DNA of 47,771 nucleotides from CBDUXP01 sp965371225 [NCBI: uncultured bacterium] (GCA_965371225.1 CBDUXP010000027.1:1-47771); one strand, 5' to 3'. Positions 39,686-47,771 are shown, numbered from the stretch's first letter. Numbers and translations are program-made. The notes: generated from the letters alone by a model not told the origin.

Positions 39686-41293
39686 TTACGCGCCGCGGCC
39701 GCCGTTGATGGGCAGCGTGAAGGCGATTTCGGCGCCGCCGCCCGCCGGCTCCGGCTCGATCCAAATGCGCCCACCCAGCGCCTCGACGATACCGCGGACG
39801 ATGGGGAGACCGAGACCCGTGCCGGGCGCCTTGTTCCGCTGCGGATCAGAGAGCTGGTCGAAGATTTCGAACGCGCGCTCGCGGGCCGCCGCGGCAATGC
39901 CCGGGCCGGTGTCCTTTACGCGGACCGTCACCGTGTCCGCATCGTGAGTCGCGCTGACCACGATCCGGCCCCCCGGCGGCGTGAACTTGCGCGCGTTATC
40001 CAACAGGTGATGCAGCACCTGCTGGACGCGTCGCGGGTCGGCCCACACGTCCGGCAGGTCGGCGGGGATGTGCACGTCGAGTGTGAGCGACGCTTCGGCG
40101 ATCCCGGCCTCGGCCTCCTCGGTCACACTGGCGATGCAGGCCTTCACGGGGCACGCCCCAGGCGTCACCTCCAGATTGCCGCTCCCGAGCTGCGCCAGGT
40201 CAACGATACTCGACACCAGCTTGGCCAGCCGGTCCGCGTTGCGTTGAATGATATCGACGAACTTGCTGCCGTCCGGCCCCGCGGCGTCCACGGTTCCGTC
40301 CGACAGCAGTTGCGCGCTGCCCTGGATGGACGCCACCGGCGTGCGCAACTCGTGGGAAATGGTGGCAATCATCTCGTTCTTCAACCGGGTCGTCTCCCGC
40401 TCGCGGGAGACATCGTGCATGACCAGGACCGTGCCCACTTGCTGGCCGGCGGGGTCCAGCATGGGTGCCCCGGTGACGCGAATGCTGCGCGGCGGCACCC
40501 CCGGCACCTCCACGCGAATCTCCTGCCTGCCGGGATGCGCGACCGGCGCGAACGCCGCCGAGTCATTCGCGGCCCTCGCCAGGTTGGCGGTCGCAATGTC
40601 GCCGGTGTCCGGAAGCCCGAGCATCGCACGGGCCGCCGGGTTCGCAAGCGTGACATCCCCATCCCGATCGAGCACCACGAGCCCGTCCTGCATGCTCTGG
40701 GCCACGAGGTCCAGTTGGCGCTGCATGCCCGAGTGCACTTGGGCGTTGGCGAGCGCGAGCCCCGTCTGGCCGGCGAAGGCGATCAGCAGCGACAGGTCGT
40801 CCTCCGTAAACCGCGCGACGGTATCCGGGTTCAGCACCTCCAGCACGCCCAGCACTTGCCCGTGCACCTGGACCGGCACGGCTAACAGCGACCCCGTCCG
40901 GAAACCCAGTTCCTCGTCGAACTGTTTCAGGTGACGCGGATCGCGCTGCGCGTCCTGGATGAGGATGGGCTCGCCGGTGGTGGCCACCGCGCCGGCGATC
41001 CCCTTATCGCTGGGGAAGCGGCGCTCGACCAGGTCCGCGCCTTTCTCCCCGTAGGCCACGCGGAACACGAGTTCCCCCGCCGCCTCGTCGAGCAGGAGCA
41101 GGCTCGCGGCCTTCGCGCGCAGCACGAGGGCCGCCTGCTGCACCAGCTCCATGAGCACCGTGTCCGGTTCCAGGCTGCCGGCGATCAGGGCGGCCGCGTT
41201 CAGCAGCGCGGTGAGGCGGAACACCTCGTCCTCGAGCTGGGAGATCATGAACTCCTGCTCGGACGCGATTCCGTGTGTATCCGTCGTGGGCAT
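39686..41293 (-). CDS. Soluble sensor histidine kinase (GAF-PAS-HisKA-HATPase)
   Basis: The protein has 535 residues with no membrane helix. A GAF domain covers about 20-175, a PAS domain about 180-300 (MQDGLVVLDRDGDVTLANPAARAMLG), and then the kinase core. His314 in ISHELRTPVASIQG is the phosphorylation site. The ATP-binding part has the N box LLDNARKFTPPGG (Asn433), VRVKDTGPGI and GTGLGLPIVRGIVEALGG. Its partner regulator is not in the window: the nearby sigma-54 activator has a GAF domain where a receiver would be, so it cannot be the phosphate acceptor. Seven consecutive G bases just upstream of the ATG may serve as the ribosome site. Confidence 0.93.
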   Translation of the reverse strand: MPTTDTHGIASEQEFMISQLEDEVFRLTALLNAAALIAGSLEPDTVLMELVQQAALVLRAKAASLLLLDEAAGELVFRVAYGEKGADLVERRFPSDKGIAGAVATTGEPILIQDAQRDPRHLKQFDEELGFRTGSLLAVPVQVHGQVLGVLEVLNPDTVARFTEDDLSLLIAFAGQTGLALANAQVHSGMQRQLDLVAQSMQDGLVVLDRDGDVTLANPAARAMLGLPDTGDIATANLARAANDSAAFAPVAHPGRQEIRVEVPGVPPRSIRVTGAPMLDPAGQQVGTVLVMHDVSRERETTRLKNEMIATISHELRTPVASIQGSAQLLSDGTVDAAGPDGSKFVDIIQRNADRLAKLVSSIVDLAQLGSGNLEVTPGACPVKACIASVTEEAEAGIAEASLTLDVHIPADLPDVWADPRRVQQVLHHLLDNARKFTPPGGRIVVSATHDADTVTVRVKDTGPGIAAAARERAFEIFDQLSDPQRNKAPGTGLGLPIVRGIVEALGGRIWIEPEPAGGGAEIAFTLPINGGRGA

Positions 41294-41381
41294 GCCCCCC
41301 CCGCGGCGCGAAGTATAGCACGCAGTGCAGGAGCCCCCCCGGGCCTATCGGGAAGCCGGCCGGTCCGTGACTGGGCGGGGG

Positions 41382-43559
41382 CTACATGTCGCTGACCGGA
41401 AGATCCGGGCCGGCCGCCTCTAACGCCAGGCCGAACTCGACGTTGACATCGCCGACCCCCCGGACCAGATCCTCGTGCGTGAACTCGGCGACCACGCGGC
41501 CGGCGTGCAGGTGGAACGTGGCCCAGGGCACGCGCCCGTGCTCCCAGTCCGCGAGCGCCAGCAACGGGACCCGCGCCGGCACCCGCGGCGGACTCAAGGT
41601 TACGCGTTCGCCGGCGCGGTCCAGCCGCAGGCCTGCCGCTGCCGCGAGCAGGCCCATTGCCACCGCGCCGCGGGGATAGTACGCGAGGAAATTCGCGGCG
41701 ATGGTGTCGACGAATGCGCCGCCGGGGCCGGTGGTGTTCTGGGCCTGCTCGAAGGCCCAGTAGCGGCTCGCTTGGCCGAGCAGGTCCACCCCGAAATACG
41801 CGGCCACGATGTCGCGCGCCAGGTTCTGGGAGATCCACCCCTTGGCCGGCTCGGCGCTGCTGTGGCGCGACCCCCACGTGCCCGCGCAGGCGACCAATGC
41901 GGAGGTCAGGTCCGCGCGCACGCGAGCCGGGTCCAGGTCGGGCAGCCCATCTACCAGGGCGGGATAGAGCAACCCCAACGAGGTCCACGGTGAGCGGGCG
42001 GCCACGTCGAACAACGGCCCGTCGTGAATCTCGCCGGTCCAGGGGTTCTCCACCGTGTCGTTTTCCTGCAGGAGACTGACGCGGAAGCCGTCCCCGTCCC
42101 ACGCACGTGCCTCGATCGTGTCGCGAGCCGCGGCGCCCCGCGTGCGACACGTCTGCGCCCACGCGTCATCCGCCGCCTCCTCCGCAATCGCCTCCACCCC
42201 CGCGAGGGCGGCGAGGGCCTTGATCGCCAAATAGGTTTGCTTGGGGGCGAACTGGATCGCCGGCCCGGCGTCGTCGATGGTGTTCGCGGTTCCCGTCTCG
42301 TGGAAGCCATCGCCATCCGCGTCGAACTGCATCAGCGCGGTGCTGACACGGCGGACCACGTCCAGGTGCGCCTCCACGATGCTCCAATCATCCGTGCACC
42401 GCCAGTACGCGAACAGCAGGATGAGAAAATTGCAACCTTCCTCGACGGGCATCGGGTGTGGGTACGCTTGCGTCCGCTGCACGGTGAGGCCCACGCCCAG
42501 GTCGTGTGGCACGATCCCGTCCTCGCCCACCGCGGCGGCCCACTGCGCCAGCTGCGTCCGGAGCAGGGCGGGCCAGAGTTGGAGCAGCGCAATCGCGTTG
42601 TGGAACTCCACGTCGATGGTGTTGTGGTACAGGCAGTTGCCCTCCCACACGCTGAACCACTCGTCGCCCCCGCCCGCCGTCGGCATCGTCCGCCACGTAT
42701 TTGACAGGTATCCTTGCCAGCCTTGGCTGAGCAAGGACACCCCACCGGGTTCCAGGCTCGACGCGGTGATGCAGCGTTCGAAGAAGGCGGTCTTCGTCCG
42801 GAGGGTCGCTTCATGCGCCGTCACGTAGTCCGCGACGGCCGCCACGGTTGGGAACTGATCCAGGTACGCGAACCGGTGCGGGGCCCCGTTCACCGTCAGC
42901 ACGTCCGCCGCACAATGGCCGATCAGGGCGAAACTCGCCGAGACGGGCCCGGGTTCGCGGGGAATGGGGATGCGGAAGACGCCAGCCTCGTCGGGCGTCT
43001 CCTCTCCCAGCGCCCAGAGCGCCACTGTCCCCGGTATCTGCCGCTCGTCGGCGGGGTCCAGCCCCGCGTTCCGGTCCGGCGCGTGGCCGAAGCTCGCCTC
43101 CATCACGGTCGCCCGCGCCGCGCATACCAACGGCTCGCCCGTGAGCGGGCGGAAGGCGACCTCGAGGACGAGGCCGGCTGGGGGCGGGACGACGGGCTCG
43201 CCCGTGCGCTCGATCCGCACGTCGAGGAGGAATGCCGGAACTCCGGAGAGGTCCACCTGCTGCGGGTAAAAGGGCGCCACCACCTCGACGGTCAGGTCGA
43301 GCCCGTACCGCAGTTGCGGCGCCTCAAACCGCAAGGACGCCGGGCGAAACGCCTGCCGCAGGGCGGGGGCGGGCGCGACCGTGGGATCGAAGGGGAGGCC
43401 GATCACGTCGGCCTCGTGCACGAGGGCGACCCGCAGTGCGAACGGGCGATCGTGGAAACGGCCCAGGGGCGAGGCCCAGACGTTCCGTTCGGCCGGCCGG
43501 AAATTCAGGGACCAGCGGGCGCCCAGCCGGCCGAGCTGGGCCTCCATGGGGACGCCCAT
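41382..43559 (-). CDS. Glutaminase A-like / DUF4965-type helical-barrel protein
   Basis: The protein has 725 residues with no signal peptide. The N-terminal ~270 residues are a beta-sandwich-like domain. The rest looks like an (alpha/alpha)6 barrel. Three stretches recall the DUF4965/glutaminase A family: NTIDVEFHNAIALLQLWPALL, VPHDLGVG (about 343-350) and MPVEEGCNFLILLFAYWR (about 367 onward), where known members read HDLG and MPVEE.GNM. A later GTANTIDDAGPAIQFAPKQTYLAIKALAAL also fits. GH116-type glycosidases share the fold and are the main alternative. It is probably a hydrolase acting in the cytoplasm; the substrate is unknown. The unknown gene upstream ends only 11 bases before its start, so the two form an operon. 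Confidence 0.6.
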   Translation of the reverse strand: MGVPMEAQLGRLGARWSLNFRPAERNVWASPLGRFHDRPFALRVALVHEADVIGLPFDPTVAPAPALRQAFRPASLRFEAPQLRYGLDLTVEVVAPFYPQQVDLSGVPAFLLDVRIERTGEPVVPPPAGLVLEVAFRPLTGEPLVCAARATVMEASFGHAPDRNAGLDPADERQIPGTVALWALGEETPDEAGVFRIPIPREPGPVSASFALIGHCAADVLTVNGAPHRFAYLDQFPTVAAVADYVTAHEATLRTKTAFFERCITASSLEPGGVSLLSQGWQGYLSNTWRTMPTAGGGDEWFSVWEGNCLYHNTIDVEFHNAIALLQLWPALLRTQLAQWAAAVGEDGIVPHDLGVGLTVQRTQAYPHPMPVEEGCNFLILLFAYWRCTDDWSIVEAHLDVVRRVSTALMQFDADGDGFHETGTANTIDDAGPAIQFAPKQTYLAIKALAALAGVEAIAEEAADDAWAQTCRTRGAAARDTIEARAWDGDGFRVSLLQENDTVENPWTGEIHDGPLFDVAARSPWTSLGLLYPALVDGLPDLDPARVRADLTSALVACAGTWGSRHSSAEPAKGWISQNLARDIVAAYFGVDLLGQASRYWAFEQAQNTTGPGGAFVDTIAANFLAYYPRGAVAMGLLAAAAGLRLDRAGERVTLSPPRVPARVPLLALADWEHGRVPWATFHLHAGRVVAEFTHEDLVRGVGDVNVEFGLALEAAGPDLPVSDM

Positions 43560-43570
43560 TCAGCGCGCCG

Positions 43571-44095
43571 TCAGCTGCGGCTGCGCACGCCGCGGCGCCG
43601 TTTGCCGATCTTCCACGCGTCGATCAGGTCCATCTTGCTGGCGATGGCGTTCCGGAAAAAGCTGTGTTCCCGTTCGAGGGCGGTGAGGATCTCGCCGTAC
43701 GCGAGGCGTGGGTGTTTGCGAAAGACGGCGCGGATCGCGTCGTGAATCGCGCGGTGCAGGCTCGTGAACCGCCGCTGGTTGCTGACCTTGCGGCGCCGCT
43801 GCTCCATGGTGCAGTCGGTCCAGAGGTCGATGACCATGTAGGACAAGAGTTTGAGCGCGGCCGGGTCCATCTTGGTGAGCGCGGCCCGCATGTCGTGCTC
43901 GGTCGCCTCGCCGTAATTCTCCGCCACGTTCAGGAAGTACGTGACTTCGCGCGCGAGGTCGTCGAGACTCTCGTACCGGCGAAACTCGTTCCTGATGATG
44001 CTCTCGTGTGGCTCGCCGACGTCGTGAATCCACTTGTGCCGCACCTCAATGCTGCCGTCGCGGCGCCGCTTCACATCAAAATCGATCTTGTTCAC
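43571..44095 (-). CDS. Unrecognised 174-residue protein
   Basis: The start is GTG at 44093-44095. GGAGGAGG-type sequence and a GGGGG run precede it. The protein is soluble and helical, with many Arg, His and Glu residues and a very basic end (WKIGKRRRGVRSRS). The opening 40 residues (DFDVKRRRDGSIEVRHKWIHDVGEPHES) look like a beta hairpin. I do not recognise a family. A good -10 element lies 39 bases upstream, and the glutaminase-like gene follows by 11 bases, so it heads a short operon. The basic tail could bind nucleic acid, but nothing specific supports that. Confidence 0.75.
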   Translation of the reverse strand: MNKIDFDVKRRRDGSIEVRHKWIHDVGEPHESIIRNEFRRYESLDDLAREVTYFLNVAENYGEATEHDMRAALTKMDPAALKLLSYMVIDLWTDCTMEQRRRKVSNQRRFTSLHRAIHDAIRAVFRKHPRLAYGEILTALEREHSFFRNAIASKMDLIDAWKIGKRRRGVRSRS

Positions 44096-44133
44096 GTGCC
44101 CCCGCCTCCTCCGGACCCGACCGAGATGCCATC

Positions 44134-44139
44134 ATTATA
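44134..44139 (-). promoter_or_regulatory. -10 element (TATAAT) before the unknown gene
   Basis: A perfect TATAAT in the locally AT-rich TCTCTATATAATGATGG lies 39 bases upstream of the GTG start. I see no good -35 hexamer at the right distance. Confidence 0.45.
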
Positions 44140-44205
44140 TAGAGACGCACTTCAGATGGATCGCGACAGCCCGGTCGGCGGACAGCCGCGAGCCGTCGCG
44201 CCCTC

Positions 44206-45069
44206 TCACGGCCCAAAGACCTCGCGCGCGTTCCCGTTGCTGCGATCGGCCTGCAGCGCGGCGATCAGGATGTCGACGGTGGCATCGACCGAGTCTTCCA
44301 CGGTGAAGAGGTCGAGATCCTCAGGGGCGATGAAGCCTTCCGTTGCCAAGTAATCGAAGTTCACGACCTGTTCCCAATAGCGGGTGCCGAACAGGACGAT
44401 AGGCACGCGCGGGGTGCGCTCCGTCTGAATCAGCGTGAGCACCTCGAACAGCTCGTCCAGCGTGCCGAAGCCGCCGGGGAAGAAGACCATGGCGCAGGCC
44501 GTGGAGACGAACCAGTACTTGCGCACGAAGAAATAGTTGAACTCGAAGTCGAGGTCATCACTGATGAAGGGATTCAACCGCTGTTCGAAGGGGAGCGCGA
44601 TGTTCAGGCCGAGGGATTTGCCCTTGCCCATGATGGCACCGCGGTTGGCCGCTTCCATGATGCCTGGGCCGCCGCCCGTGCAGACCACCACGTCGTGATT
44701 CCGTTGCGGATGCTCGAGGGCGTATTCCGTGACGCGGCGGGAAACCTCCACCGTCTCCTCGTAGTAGGTGGACAGGCGGAGCCGGCGCTCTATTTCGGCG
44801 ATGCGGCCGCGGGAGCGCGCGGTGGGGCGCTTCAAGGTCGCTTGATGCTGCTTCGCATCCCGCAGTTTCTTCCTCAGCCCCCGCCGGCTCGGCACGCGGG
44901 CGCTGCCGAAGAACACGATGGTGCGGGCGACGCCCGCGGCCTGGAGTCGTTGGGCCGGTTCGAGAAATTCGCACAGGATCCGAATAACCCGCCCCTCCGG
45001 GCTCTGGACGAATTCCCGGTAACTTTTCTTCTTGGCGGGGCGGATGGGACGGGGGGGGGATTTGGCCAC
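44206..45069 (-). CDS. LOG-family protein (nucleotide 5'-monophosphate N-glycosidase fold)
   Basis: The 287-residue protein has the two LOG motifs: GGGPGIMEA (132-140) and PGGFGTLDE (198-206), with conserved Arg184-Lys185 nearby. Members with intact motifs cleave cytokinin or nucleoside monophosphates to base and ribose 5-phosphate; others have unknown roles and are often labelled TIGR00730. A basic, coiled insert (about 62-100) splits the first Rossmann strand region (VFFGSARVPS) from the rest, as in the long subgroup. The frame runs on to 45924 through rlmB, which cannot be coding on both strands. The GTG at 45067-45069 has CAGGAGG five bases upstream and is the clear start. It is divergent from rlmB. 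Confidence 0.92.
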   Translation of the reverse strand: MAKSPPRPIRPAKKKSYREFVQSPEGRVIRILCEFLEPAQRLQAAGVARTIVFFGSARVPSRRGLRKKLRDAKQHQATLKRPTARSRGRIAEIERRLRLSTYYEETVEVSRRVTEYALEHPQRNHDVVVCTGGGPGIMEAANRGAIMGKGKSLGLNIALPFEQRLNPFISDDLDFEFNYFFVRKYWFVSTACAMVFFPGGFGTLDELFEVLTLIQTERTPRVPIVLFGTRYWEQVVNFDYLATEGFIAPEDLDLFTVEDSVDATVDILIAALQADRSNGNAREVFGP

Positions 45070-45192
45070 GCGGACCTCCTGGGGTTCGGCTGGTGGGCAT
45101 GATAGGGGAGCAGCCCGAGGCTCACAAGCGACGGGTGGTGGTGCGTGCGCTCCGGTCGCCATACACTGGCCTCCCTCACGCCGACACGCACC

Positions 45193-45939
45193 ATGCCCAC
45201 GACGACGGATATCACCATCGGCCGCAAGGCGGTTCTCGACTTGTTGGCCTACGATCCTGCCCGGCTCCACAAGGTGTGCGTCGCGGAGGGGAGCCGCGGG
45301 GCGGTTGTGCGGGATCTCATCGCGGCAGCGCGGGCGGCCGGGGTGCCGGTGCAATACATGCCCCGCCGTGCGCTGGACCGGCGTGCGCCCGGCACCGCAC
45401 ACCAGGGGGTCCTCGCGGAAACGCATGCGATACCCACCCGAAGCCTGTCGACCCTCCTGGCCGATCTGGATATGGCCGCCCAGCCGATCCTCGTGGCGTG
45501 CGATGGCATCACGGATCCGCACAATCTGGGCGCCATCGTCCGGTCCGCGGCCGCGGCGGGTGCCGGGGGTTTGCTCCTGCCGGCCCGGGGGAGCGCCCCG
45601 CTGTCCGCCACGGTGCGCAAGGCTGCCGCCGGGGCGCTGGAGCGGTTGCCGGTGGCGAAGGTGCCGAACCTGGCCAAGGCGCTGCCGCTCTGCCAGGCGG
45701 CGGGGTTCTGGGTGTTGGGCACGGCGGCCGACGGGGAGACGACGTATTTCCAGGCGGACCTCACGGTGCCGTTCGTGCTGGTCCTGGGCAGTGAAGGCAA
45801 GGGGCTGCGACCGCTGGTGCGGAAGCAGTGTGATGGGGTGATCGCGATTCCGTTGGCGCCCGGAAGCGACTCCCTGAACGTGTCCGTGGCTGCAGGCGTG
45901 GTGCTGTTCGAGGCGGGGCGCCAACGGGGCGGCGCGTAA
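45193..45939 (+). CDS. rlmB: SpoU/TrmH-family rRNA 2'-O-ribose methyltransferase (RlmB-like)
   Basis: The protein has 248 residues from the ATG at 45193. A short N-terminal substrate-binding domain (GRKAVLDLLAYDPARLHKV) leads into the knotted SPOUT domain. The three SpoU motifs are present: HNLGAIVRSA (Asn111, Arg117), VLGSEGKGL (Glu201) and IPLAPGSDSLNVSVAAGVVLFE (Asn229). The layout matches RlmB, which methylates G2251 of 23S rRNA; a tRNA-modifying TrmH paralogue remains possible. A GTG at 45145 would add 16 residues and has no better ribosome site. It is the only plus-strand gene in the right half and converges with the diguanylate cyclase, 12 bases apart. Confidence 0.88.
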   Translation: MPTTTDITIGRKAVLDLLAYDPARLHKVCVAEGSRGAVVRDLIAAARAAGVPVQYMPRRALDRRAPGTAHQGVLAETHAIPTRSLSTLLADLDMAAQPILVACDGITDPHNLGAIVRSAAAAGAGGLLLPARGSAPLSATVRKAAAGALERLPVAKVPNLAKALPLCQAAGFWVLGTAADGETTYFQADLTVPFVLVLGSEGKGLRPLVRKQCDGVIAIPLAPGSDSLNVSVAAGVVLFEAGRQRGGA

Positions 45940-45951
45940 ATGTGGGCGGTG

Positions 45952-46935
45952 TTAGCCCTCGAACGGATCGTCGTCGTCGGGCGCGGTGGCGGATGATTCT
46001 GCATCGCCCTCCGGTGCGTTCTTCCGGATTGGGGCGATCACGACGCGATTCTTGCCCGCGCGCTTGGCGGCGTAGAGCGCCCGGTCCGCGGCGGCGATCA
46101 ACGCGGTCTCGTCAGTGCCGTGGTCCCCGAGGCCCGCGATGCCGATGCTGATGGTGACGCGCACCTTCTGGCCGTTTGGCGTTTCAATTTCGCGCCGACT
46201 CAGGAGCGTAGCGAACCGTTCGGCCGGAAAACGCGCAGCCTCCGAAGTCGTCTCCGGCAGGATGGCGATGAACTCTTCGCCACCGTAGCGCGCGAGCACG
46301 TCCTCCTCCCGCAACGTCTCGCGCAGGAGATTGGCGACCACCTCCAGCACGCGGTCACCAACCAAGTGGCCGTGCGTATCGTTGACCGCTTTGAAATCGT
46401 CCAGGTCCATCATCAGCACGGCCAGGGGCCGGCCATAGCGCTGACAGTGATGCAGGGTGCGTTCGAATTCTTTGCGGAAGAAGTCGCGCGAGTAGAGCTT
46501 CGTGAGCGGGTCGGTGGTCGCCAGTTCATAAATCTTGTTCTCGAATTCCATCTCCACGGTATCTTTGAGCGCAAACTTGAAGATCGTGTACCCGATCTGA
46601 ATCTTGTCGCCTTCCCGCAGCGGGGCGGTGGCGACGCGCTGTCCGTTGACGTAGGTGCCGTTGCGGCTATCCAGGTCGCGCAGGACGCAACGCAGTTCCT
46701 GGGATGTGGGGTCCAGAGTCATTTCAATGACCGCGTGCCGGCGGGAGGAGCGCGCGTCGGCGATGTGGATCTCCACGTCCTCGCTGCGCCCGATGTAACA
46801 CGCGGCGCCTTCGAGGAAAAATTGCCGCCCAAACTCGCCCCCAGCGATCTCCACCAGGCTCGGCCGCAGCGTACCGCCGGGCGTCGGCTGAATGGGGATC
46901 GCATCCGTGATGGTGCGGTTGAGTTCGTCCGTCAT
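45952..46935 (-). CDS. FHA-GGDEF diguanylate cyclase
   Basis: The protein has 327 residues and is cytosolic. The N-terminal FHA domain (about 25-125) has the phosphothreonine-binding residues YIGR (47-50), SSRRH (63-67) and NGTYVNG (92-98). A GGDEF domain follows; its signature is GGEEF (218-222), which supports activity, with DLDDFKAVNDTHGH before it. The inhibitory site RxxD is present as REED (209-212), five residues before GGEEF, so product feedback by cyclic di-GMP is likely. An FHA input suggests control by Ser/Thr kinases, none of which are encoded here. The C-terminus is acidic. It lies upstream of no gene in its own direction within the window, as rlmB converges. Confidence 0.93.
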   Translation of the reverse strand: MTDELNRTITDAIPIQPTPGGTLRPSLVEIAGGEFGRQFFLEGAACYIGRSEDVEIHIADARSSRRHAVIEMTLDPTSQELRCVLRDLDSRNGTYVNGQRVATAPLREGDKIQIGYTIFKFALKDTVEMEFENKIYELATTDPLTKLYSRDFFRKEFERTLHHCQRYGRPLAVLMMDLDDFKAVNDTHGHLVGDRVLEVVANLLRETLREEDVLARYGGEEFIAILPETTSEAARFPAERFATLLSRREIETPNGQKVRVTISIGIAGLGDHGTDETALIAAADRALYAAKRAGKNRVVIAPIRKNAPEGDAESSATAPDDDDPFEG

Positions 46936-46966
46936 GCGCGGTCTGTGCTCGGCGTGGGCGCCAGCC

Positions 46967-47671
46967 TCACTCCAGCGTGTAGGGCTGCCCCGGCGACAGG
47001 TCGATAAGCTCCGTGGCCGGACAGTGCTTCCCCAGTACGTGCCGCACCTCGTCCAAATCCGCCGGCAGCTCTGGCAACGTGCCGTAGTGCATGGGCCAGA
47101 CGCGCTTGAGCTTCATCATCTGCACCGCCAAGGTCACCTGCTTCGCGTCCATGGTAAAGACACCGCCGACGGGCAGACAAGCGAGGCTGGGGTGGAACAG
47201 CTTGCCCAAGAGCTTCATGCCATAAAAGAGTCCCGTGTCGCCGGCGTGGTAGAGACGTCTGCCGTCTTCGAGCGTGAACACGAATCCGACGCTCGGCCCC
47301 GTGGCCGACACGTGGGCCGCCTCGACCAACGTCGCCTTGACCTTCGCTAGCCGGCAAGTGCCGCCGATGTTCATCCCCGCCCCATTGTGAATGACCAGTT
47401 GCCGCTCCAGCGGGGTGTCCCGAAGCAGGCGGCTGGTCAGGGGAGAGGGCGCGATGATGATGGCGCCGGAGCGCATGGCGATTTCCACGGCGTCTCCCAC
47501 GTGATGCGGGTGGTCGTGCGTCAAACAAATCGCGTGGACGTCGGCCACATCGTCCAGGGTGACCGGACAGCGGGGATTCCCCTCGATCCAGGGGTCGATA
47601 AGAATGCGTGTTCCGTCGTACGAATCGATCCGGAATGCACTGTGGCCCAGCCACCTGATCTTAGTCGCCAT
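46967..47671 (-). CDS. UPF0173-type metal-dependent hydrolase (beta-lactamase fold)
   Basis: The protein has 234 residues from the ATG at 47669-47671, which gives the family start (KIRWLGHSAFRI) and has GGGTGA just upstream. The metallo-beta-lactamase fold is shown by LIDPWIEGNP, CLTHDHPHHVGD, LVEAAHVS, LYHAGDTGLFYGM and the final WPMHYGTLPEL. The usual metal motif is H-x-H-x-D-H; here it reads H-D-H-P-H-H, so the Asp position is His. The other ligands look intact (H in AAHVS, D in AGDTG, H in MHYG). The family's substrates are not well defined. It lies 31 bases upstream of the diguanylate cyclase in the same direction and may share its transcript. A longer start at 47767 would run across a hairpin. 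Confidence 0.88.
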   Translation of the reverse strand: MATKIRWLGHSAFRIDSYDGTRILIDPWIEGNPRCPVTLDDVADVHAICLTHDHPHHVGDAVEIAMRSGAIIIAPSPLTSRLLRDTPLERQLVIHNGAGMNIGGTCRLAKVKATLVEAAHVSATGPSVGFVFTLEDGRRLYHAGDTGLFYGMKLLGKLFHPSLACLPVGGVFTMDAKQVTLAVQMMKLKRVWPMHYGTLPELPADLDEVRHVLGKHCPATELIDLSPGQPYTLE

Positions 47672-47704
47672 TTCACCCGCTGCCAGGTGGCAGCCACCAG
47701 GTTC

Positions 47705-47710
47705 AGTATA
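47705..47710 (-). promoter_or_regulatory. Possible -10 element before the UPF0173 gene
   Basis: TATACT (five of six consensus) lies 34 bases upstream of the ATG, just after the GC-rich hairpin. No clear -35 is visible. Confidence 0.3.
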
Positions 47711-47730
47711 CGGGAGCTGCACGGACAGCA

Positions 47731-47759
47731 CCGCCCCCGGCGTTGGACGCCGGGGGCGG
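47731..47759. terminator. Perfect 12-bp GC hairpin at right end
   Basis: CCGCCCCCGGCG and its exact complement surround a TTGGA loop. It lies upstream of the UPF0173 gene and probably ends a minus-strand gene beyond the window. No T run follows on either strand. Confidence 0.5.
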
Positions 47760-47771
47760 GAAAGCACACTG

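Noticed and set aside
45070-45924. Upstream extension of the LOG reading frame
   Set aside because: It would overlap rlmB on the other strand for its full length. A strong ribosome site lies directly before the GTG at 45069.
1-47771. Mobile elements, CRISPR arrays, integration at tRNA-Ala
   Set aside because: I found no direct repeats of CRISPR type, no transposase or integrase motif, and no repeat of the tRNA 3' end nearby.

Overview
This window is GC-rich bacterial chromosomal DNA. The gene set points to a Gram-negative member of the PVC superphylum or a close relative (Kiritimatiellota, Lentisphaerota or Verrucomicrobiota). Three things suggest this: a waaA Kdo transferase, which implies lipopolysaccharide; a secretin operon whose order and domains resemble the Amuc_1098-1101 locus of Akkermansia; and very large, Asp-rich pseudopilins. 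This placement is inference. No rRNA or other phylogenetic marker was compared. I see no phage, transposon, integrase or CRISPR array.

Layout. At 1-1143 a secreted Ala/Pro-rich protein runs off the left edge on the minus strand. A possible small membrane protein and a tRNA-Ala(GGC) with a near-ideal promoter follow. From 1.99 to 6.34 kb a plus-strand operon encodes a ClpP-class NfeD protease, a small helical protein, a short NfeD, flotillin FloA and a membrane-anchored Arg/Gln/Pro-rich protein. This is a membrane-microdomain module. From 6.35 to 45.1 kb every gene is on the minus strand. Read in the direction of transcription (right to left) they are: LOG-family protein; unknown protein; glutaminase-A-like protein; GAF/PAS histidine kinase; M16 protease; TPR protein with a possible GspC/PilP-type C-terminal domain; CPA1 antiporter; GDSL esterase; GAF sigma-54 activator; five pseudopilins (G, H, I, J, K); a 1037-residue exported beta-rich protein; a PilM-PilN fusion; PilO-like, PilP-position and PilQ-like secretin proteins; waaA; gatC, gatA, gatB; and rsfS. 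At the right end are rlmB (plus strand), an FHA-GGDEF diguanylate cyclase and a UPF0173 metal hydrolase (both minus).

The centre of interest is 11.4-32.2 kb. It looks like one machine: a pseudopilus with all five pseudopilin types, an inner-membrane PilM/N/O platform and a TPR-bearing secretin. The pseudopilins are two to six times their usual size and carry many calcium-loop-like Asp-rich inserts. A sigma-54 activator gene lies just upstream in the same orientation. The gap between holds a near-consensus -24/-12 element and an enhancer-like dyad, which would make a self-contained regulatory circuit. No GspE/PilB ATPase, GspF/PilC platform protein or prepilin peptidase is present, so these must be supplied from elsewhere.
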